Assembly (NCBI GenBank): GCA_023151115.1
Contig: JAKLJP010000010.1
Location: forward strand, 1-64,000
Reading direction: 5' to 3'
DNA: 64,000 nucleotides
Source: Anaerolineae bacterium
GTDB taxonomy: Bacteria; Chloroflexota; Anaerolineae; 4572-78; J111
Shown: piece by piece, positions 59,755 to 64,000 of the stretch
How positions within the stretch are numbered: position 1 is the stretch's first letter
Layout: each line of letters starts with the position of its first letter
Program-made: the position numbers and the translations under genes
The notes under the pieces: model-generated
The model's database searches: none
Seen by the model: only the letters and a program-made list of their open reading frames with translations
What the model was told of the DNA's origin: nothing

Positions 59755-61491
59755 ATGAAACTTGCTAAAATTTTTAAATCGGAGAGGCCGAACAAAAGGG
59801 TGACACTCACCGAAGATAAACGGAAGGGCGAAATTTTTAGCTATTTTGTCGGGGCTATCTGGGGGGTTACGATTTTTGATTTGCTTTACAACCTCTATGT
59901 TCTGTGGGGCGTTGGCGACCATGATGCGCAAGAGTACGCCGGTTATATTTCCATCGAGATTATCCTGGTAGTGATGTTGGGATTGATTTGGGGCGGGCAT
60001 CGCTGGTATCCGCACCTGGCGCGTCATCTGTTTCTGTTATTGGTGGTAATGGGCGCTACTTTTACTTTCAACGCAACCGATATTGAAATCATTTTTGTGG
60101 GTATGACCGTGCCCATTATTATGGCTGCCTTTTTGATTAAACCCATTTACAGTTATGTATATTGGGGTGCGATTACAGGCGCTTATATCTTAAATCTGTA
60201 CTTGTTGAACGCCCTAAGCCCCGAAAAGGTATTTTTCGCCGGCCTTATTTCACTGCTGGTCATTGCCGGGGTTTCGTGGCTGATTGCTCAATCATTGGAT
60301 AAGGCCCTGGCCGAAGCGCGGGCGCTGAATGAGGAACTTGACCAGCGGGTGAAAGACCGGACCCAAAAATTGGCCGAGGCCCTGGAGCGAGAACGCGCTA
60401 CCGCCGTTCGCAATGAAACCATTTTGGAGGCTATTGCCGACGGGGTATTGGTTTTTGACGCCCACCAGCAGGTAATGGTAACCAACCCGGCGGCCAATCA
60501 GTTAGCCAACCGGAGTCTGCAAGCTTTAAACTTATCCGAAATTTTAGCCAATGTCGAAGACAAGGCGCGGGAAATCATCCATAGCTGGATGGGAGGGCAG
60601 AAACCAACCGATCAGAACAATGTTAAATTCGAGTGGCAGGATCGCACCATTTCGGCTACCATTGCCCCGGTAATCTTGCCGGCAGTTGACGGCAGGCAGG
60701 TTGACGCCGGTAATGTGATGGTTTTAAGAGATTTTACCAAAGAGGCAGAGCTGGAGCGGGCCAAATCTTTCTTTTTGGGCATGGTTAGCCATGAGTTGAG
60801 AACCCCCATGACCGCCATCAAGGGTTATGTAAAAGTTCTGCTGGATTCGGAAAAAGAGAATTTATCGGCCACAGGGTACGAGCATCTACAAACCATTGAT
60901 GTCAGCATCAAGCAGTTGCTCACCCTGGCCAACGAATTGATTGACCTCTCCCGGTTAGAAGCTGGTGAAATCGAACTGTACCCGGAATGGGTGGATTTAA
61001 CGGTTATCATCAAACAGGCCGTCAAAATGGTCCAACAGGAGTTTACCAACCGCCACCTGAGCCTCGAAGTCAGGCTGCCCGATCATTTACCCCGGCTTTA
61101 CCTGGATAAAAATCGAATGTTGCAAGTGCTATTAAATTTGTTGAGCAATGCTTATAAATATACAGCTCAAGGTGGAGCGACAATAGAAGTAACCTATTCG
61201 GGCGATTGGGTCAATATTGCCGTAGCCGATACCGGCGTGGGTATAAAACCGGCAGATCAGGCCCATCTGTTTAGCCGCTTCTTTAGAGCCAATGATCAAC
61301 TGGTCCAAAAGGCAGGAGGCACCGGCCTGGGGTTGAGCATAACCAAAGGCTTAACCGAACTTCACGGTGGGCAGTTAACCTTTACCAGCCAGTATGGCCA
61401 CGGTACCACCTTCCAGGTCGCTTTGCCCGCACACACTTTGCCAGCCGTAGAGGCTGAGCCTCTTGAAACTCAAACTTCTTTGCGCGTATAA
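59755..61491 (+). CDS. Membrane histidine kinase (PAS, HisKA, HATPase)
   Basis: Six membrane helices (about 25-180) are followed by a coiled coil, a PAS-like domain (about 220-330), HisKA with the phospho-acceptor His in MVSHELRTPM (about 346) and HATPase with N-box LLNLLSNAYKYTAQGG, G1 VADTGVGIKP and G2 GGTGLGLSITKGL. It should phosphorylate the response regulator encoded 31 bp downstream. A TTG at 59746 is an alternative start; ATG 59755 is preferred. Confidence 0.92.
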   Translation: MKLAKIFKSERPNKRVTLTEDKRKGEIFSYFVGAIWGVTIFDLLYNLYVLWGVGDHDAQEYAGYISIEIILVVMLGLIWGGHRWYPHLARHLFLLLVVMGATFTFNATDIEIIFVGMTVPIIMAAFLIKPIYSYVYWGAITGAYILNLYLLNALSPEKVFFAGLISLLVIAGVSWLIAQSLDKALAEARALNEELDQRVKDRTQKLAEALERERATAVRNETILEAIADGVLVFDAHQQVMVTNPAANQLANRSLQALNLSEILANVEDKAREIIHSWMGGQKPTDQNNVKFEWQDRTISATIAPVILPAVDGRQVDAGNVMVLRDFTKEAELERAKSFFLGMVSHELRTPMTAIKGYVKVLLDSEKENLSATGYEHLQTIDVSIKQLLTLANELIDLSRLEAGEIELYPEWVDLTVIIKQAVKMVQQEFTNRHLSLEVRLPDHLPRLYLDKNRMLQVLLNLLSNAYKYTAQGGATIEVTYSGDWVNIAVADTGVGIKPADQAHLFSRFFRANDQLVQKAGGTGLGLSITKGLTELHGGQLTFTSQYGHGTTFQVALPAHTLPAVEAEPLETQTSLRV

Positions 61492-61522
61492 AATTTAGCA
61501 ATTACCCAAAGGAAAATTTTCA

Positions 61523-61933
61523 ATGCACATCCTCTTAGTTGAAGACAACCATACGTTAGCTGCCCTCTTTGGGGTACAGTTACGGCAGTTGAAGCATACT
61601 TTGACGATTGCCGCCACCAAAGAAGCAGCCATCACTGCATTTCAAAAGGAAGTTTTTGATTTGATCTTCGTTGATATGGGGTTGGAGGGATACCAGGACC
61701 GCGGGCTGCAAATTTTAGCCGAGATAAAGACGCTGGCCCCGCAACAGCGAATGGGGGTCTTATCTTCAAACGATTTGCGTGATATAGTCCGGCTCAGCCA
61801 GCAGTATGGCGCTGAGTTTTACATGGTCAAACCATTTACCCTTGACGGCCTGGCCCTGATTCTCAGTGGAGATAAAGAAGCAATCCGCAACTATATCCCC
61901 GATGTGGACGAAGGCCGTATTATCGCTTTCTGA
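61523..61933 (+). CDS. Single-domain response regulator
   Basis: A 136-residue receiver domain with acidic pair ED (7-8), phospho-acceptor D51 (LIFVDMGLEG), Thr/Ser replaced near SSNDL and Lys in MVKPF. It has no DNA-binding domain, so it must act by protein contact or as a phosphorelay link. The last 43 bp overlap the 3' end of the convergent diterpene cyclase gene. Confidence 0.9.
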   Translation: MHILLVEDNHTLAALFGVQLRQLKHTLTIAATKEAAITAFQKEVFDLIFVDMGLEGYQDRGLQILAEIKTLAPQQRMGVLSSNDLRDIVRLSQQYGAEFYMVKPFTLDGLALILSGDKEAIRNYIPDVDEGRIIAF

Positions 61934-63471
61934 GCTAGAGGTTCGGCCCGTAACTTTTGCAAGGATAGGTGGGTCAAGTCGGTAATCAAACGCGGCCGCC
62001 GGGTCGGTTTGACCATACTTTTATATTTGTCCAATGCCGACAGCACCACTGACTCGACAATGTGGTATGGGTTGTAAAGGCACTTGTGGATCCACAAGGA
62101 GGGTAGGGCTTCAGCCGTAGTGTAATGTGTTTCCAGGTAACGGATGCCTCGTTCGATGACGCTGAGAGAGATGTCGCCTTTCTTTTCCCGGACGGCCATC
62201 AGGGCTAACAGAGCATAAGCCGTCTCTTCGATTGCCGCGCCGGGCAGGTTGGGGTAGAAGGTCCAGCTACCGTCAGCCCGCTGGGTTTTAAGCAGCCAGG
62301 CGATTTGCTTGGGGATAATTCTATCTGATAACCCGGTTAAACCAATAATCGCATGCGAAGTGCTGTAATAAGGCGATGTATGCCATTTGTCCACAATATA
62401 TTCGGTGGTCAGGTCGCGGCCTAGGATATTCAAAGCCTTTAGCAGCATTTCATCGCGGCGCGGAAAATCGGGGGCAGTTTTCAAGGCGTGGATAATGTGG
62501 ATATGGGCATCCAGCGACAAATTTCGTTCAAACGGCATGCACTCAAAGTGATCTCCCACTTCATACACTTCTAAAACTGCCGGGTCTTTATAAATACCCA
62601 ATTTATTAAAAATCCGCAGTGCTACCGAAGAGTCGTCCGGGTCGGCCACAAAAGTGGTCGAAAAGCCAACCCCGCGTTCAGTCCAGGCTTGACTGAGCGT
62701 GTCAAGCAGAGGATGGATGACCGGCTCCAACGTCGGCAAATCAACCGTCAAACTGAGGTGGTGCAGCGTCCAGATAATCTCAAAGAGTTCAAACGGTGCG
62801 AAACTGGGCGCGTACCCCCCGTACCGCTCGATCAAATCATCCAGGTAAGCCCAGCCTTCCAACGAACCACCCCCGGCAATTTCCACAAAAGCTGTAGCTG
62901 CCGGTGAATTGTGAATGCTGCCGTTGGCTGTCCTCAAAGGGGGAATGGCCGCACGGTCGAGTTCCTCAAAACTCAAAAATTCCAGCGAATGAGCCACAGC
63001 CAGGTGGGGCGAATAAATCATGGCTTTTGGAATCAGGGCCAGCTTTTGATGATACAGCGGCAGTTGCGGTTCAATCAGGGTTTCGACCCGATCAAGTTTT
63101 AAGCCTAAAGCCTGGCCCGTTTTAACCAGGCGGGGCAAGATTAATTCAAAGCCGATGGTCTCAAATACATCTTGGCTTAATAGGGGAATGGCCCTTTCCA
63201 GGTAGCGAATACCTTTTTCGATCTGCTTCAATTCGTGGACATTCCCCGACGTGGCGGCGATGGCATTAATCGCCGCCAAAGTGGAGATGACCCGGTCGTG
63301 GTAATATTCCAATTCAGCGCCCCAACTGCCGTCGGGGTGTTGGGCAGCCAGAAGCCAGCCCCGCGCTTGTGGGTAAAGCCAGGCCAGCCAGGCCGTATCA
63401 TACGCAGAGGGCGATAGATAGTTGGGGTTGTGTTGCATCCGGTGCAACAACTCGATCAATCGTTGGGTCAT
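61891..63471 (-). CDS. Class II diterpene cyclase (Rv3377c/copalyl diphosphate synthase-like)
   Basis: Protonation-initiated cyclase that turns geranylgeranyl diphosphate into a bicyclic diterpenyl diphosphate. The catalytic DxDD is DPDD at residues 277-280 (FVADPDDSSVALR). The N-terminal SPSAYDTAWLAWL and GSWG QW-type motifs, and IEETAYALLALMA and WIHKCLYNPY near the end, are diagnostic of bacterial beta-gamma type II cyclases. At 526 residues it matches Rv3377c and the Herpetosiphon kolavenyl diphosphate synthase in size. Skeleton and stereochemistry cannot be told by eye. It overlaps the upstream diterpene synthase gene by 4 bp. Confidence 0.9.
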   Translation of the reverse strand: MTQRLIELLHRMQHNPNYLSPSAYDTAWLAWLYPQARGWLLAAQHPDGSWGAELEYYHDRVISTLAAINAIAATSGNVHELKQIEKGIRYLERAIPLLSQDVFETIGFELILPRLVKTGQALGLKLDRVETLIEPQLPLYHQKLALIPKAMIYSPHLAVAHSLEFLSFEELDRAAIPPLRTANGSIHNSPAATAFVEIAGGGSLEGWAYLDDLIERYGGYAPSFAPFELFEIIWTLHHLSLTVDLPTLEPVIHPLLDTLSQAWTERGVGFSTTFVADPDDSSVALRIFNKLGIYKDPAVLEVYEVGDHFECMPFERNLSLDAHIHIIHALKTAPDFPRRDEMLLKALNILGRDLTTEYIVDKWHTSPYYSTSHAIIGLTGLSDRIIPKQIAWLLKTQRADGSWTFYPNLPGAAIEETAYALLALMAVREKKGDISLSVIERGIRYLETHYTTAEALPSLWIHKCLYNPYHIVESVVLSALDKYKSMVKPTRRPRLITDLTHLSLQKLRAEPLAQKAIIRPSSTSGI

Positions 63472-64000
63472 AGCGCTATCCAGCCTTTCTCAGTTCGTTG
63501 GCCAATTCCTAAAATTTCAACCTTTCTCCAGGCTTCGGCTGTCAAATCATCGTAAAGTTTATCATCGTTGATGCGTTGATAAAGACAGTCAAACAAAATT
63601 TGGCGCAGCGCCTCCCGGTTTAAGCAAAAGGTGGGCGCTTGCAAGAAATAAAGATTAGCTTTGTTGATATTTAAGAGTGGTAAATCCCAAATGACCGGCT
63701 GGCCAGAGCCAATAATGAGGTCTACGGGCCCAACCGGCTGGCCGTAATAGCCTGCTAACAACGCTTCTCCCTGGTTGACGCGCCGGGCCAGGTTGACAAT
63801 ATTATCCAGTCCCTCATCGGCAAAGACCCCCAATAATAATTTTCGCCGGGTATAACTACTTGTTTCGGCCACCAATTTCGACAACTCGGCCGCCTGACTA
63901 AAGTTAAACTCGGTCAGGATATTGAACCAGTTGCCGTAAAAAGTTACCCGGATTTCTTCCCGATGATACCACTCTCGATAAACCGGTTGGGTCAGTTCGC
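63468..64000 (-). CDS. Diterpene synthase with cis-prenyltransferase fold (Rv3378c/kolavelool synthase-like), cut by window edge
   Basis: About 176 C-terminal residues are visible; the 5' end lies beyond 64000. Reading in frame through a TTG at 63884 shows further coding sequence (REEIRVTFYGNWFN and LLLGVFADEGLDNIV). Recalled Rv3378c landmarks occur in the same order: VxFYG, GVF, GYYG, DLPLL, LYFxxAP, LRxILxDxxYxR, and a final GVG/GIG...GW segment. Rv3378c is a tuberculosinol synthase with the (Z)-prenyl synthase fold that hydrolyses the product of Rv3377c. ATGA overlap with the cyclase gene shows coupling. A plain undecaprenyl diphosphate synthase is less likely because its RxSGxxRLSNF motif is missing. 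Confidence 0.85.
   Translation of the reverse strand, partial: ELTQPVYREWYHREEIRVTFYGNWFNILTEFNFSQAAELSKLVAETSSYTRRKLLLGVFADEGLDNIVNLARRVNQGEALLAGYYGQPVGPVDLIIGSGQPVIWDLPLLNINKANLYFLQAPTFCLNREALRQILFDCLYQRINDDKLYDDLTAEAWRKVEILGIGQRTEKGWIAL

Noticed and set aside
55168..63471. One continuous diterpene cluster including the P450
   Set aside because: A glycosyltransferase-like gene, a beta-propeller gene and a two-component system lie between, on the other strand from the cyclase; linkage is too weak to claim.
63468..63884. A complete 138-residue gene starting at TTG 63884
   Set aside because: The reading frame stays open and family-like to the window edge, so the gene is truncated by the window and not short.

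Overview
The window looks like chromosomal DNA of an uncultured Chloroflexota bacterium (Anaerolineae/Caldilineae-like). This is inferred from gene content and not from a marker tree. Supporting signs are membrane proteins with long Thr/Pro linkers, an ScfR/RamB-type regulator beside isocitrate lyase, a SARP/BTAD regulator, STAND-type ATPases, tandem SPFH proteins and a class II diterpene cyclase of the kind known from Herpetosiphon. I recognise no rRNA, tRNA, transposase, phage or CRISPR array.

Layout. 0.1-4.3 kb: a restriction-modification (R-M) system with a BfiI/NgoFVII-type phospholipase-D nuclease and two m4C-type methyltransferases. 4.5-9.2 kb: a receptor-like pseudokinase, then isocitrate lyase divergent from its probable regulator, with promoter and operator readable. 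9.3-21.7 kb: an accessory block of proteases, NTPases and unknown proteins (possible effector-associated-domain protein, HExxH metalloprotein, trypsin-like protease with a free copy of its N-domain, SARP regulator, two AAA/STAND ATPases). 21.9-22.7 kb: higBA toxin-antitoxin with its operator inside the promoter. 22.7-25.1 kb: spermidine-synthase-like membrane protein and an RNA ligase. 25.3-27.7 kb: a SfiI-type R-M system with a convergent HTH gene. 27.8-32.5 kb: the primary sigma factor, two membrane-anchored Thr/Pro-rich proteins and a 48-residue Flp pilin. 32.7-45.9 kb: metabolism and signalling (class III aminotransferase, gatC, gatA, prmA, SpoIIE-type phosphatase, sugar-binding lipoprotein, thioredoxin, SPFH pair, DUF4032-like protein, phosphoribosyltransferase). 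46-50.1 kb: a thiamine operon (thiN, thiB, thiP) behind a TPP riboswitch and terminator. 50.1-55 kb: CNBD protein, GNAT protein and a MacB/LolD-type ABC exporter. 55.2-61.9 kb: cytochrome P450, GT87-like protein, beta-propeller protein, histidine kinase and response regulator. 61.9-64 kb: a translationally coupled diterpene synthase pair resembling Rv3377c/Rv3378c of Mycobacterium tuberculosis and the kolavelool genes of Herpetosiphon; the second gene runs off the window.

Two things stand out. The first is the diterpene pair at the right edge. The second is a genome-wide-looking population of degenerate 7-8 bp tandem repeats, often followed by their reverse complement so that they fold into hairpins. 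Their sequences differ from locus to locus but the architecture is the same, and they reach into coding sequences, most clearly in the thiamine transporter genes. There are also several discrete transcription units without proteins, each with a near-consensus sigma-70 promoter and a 17-bp spacer.
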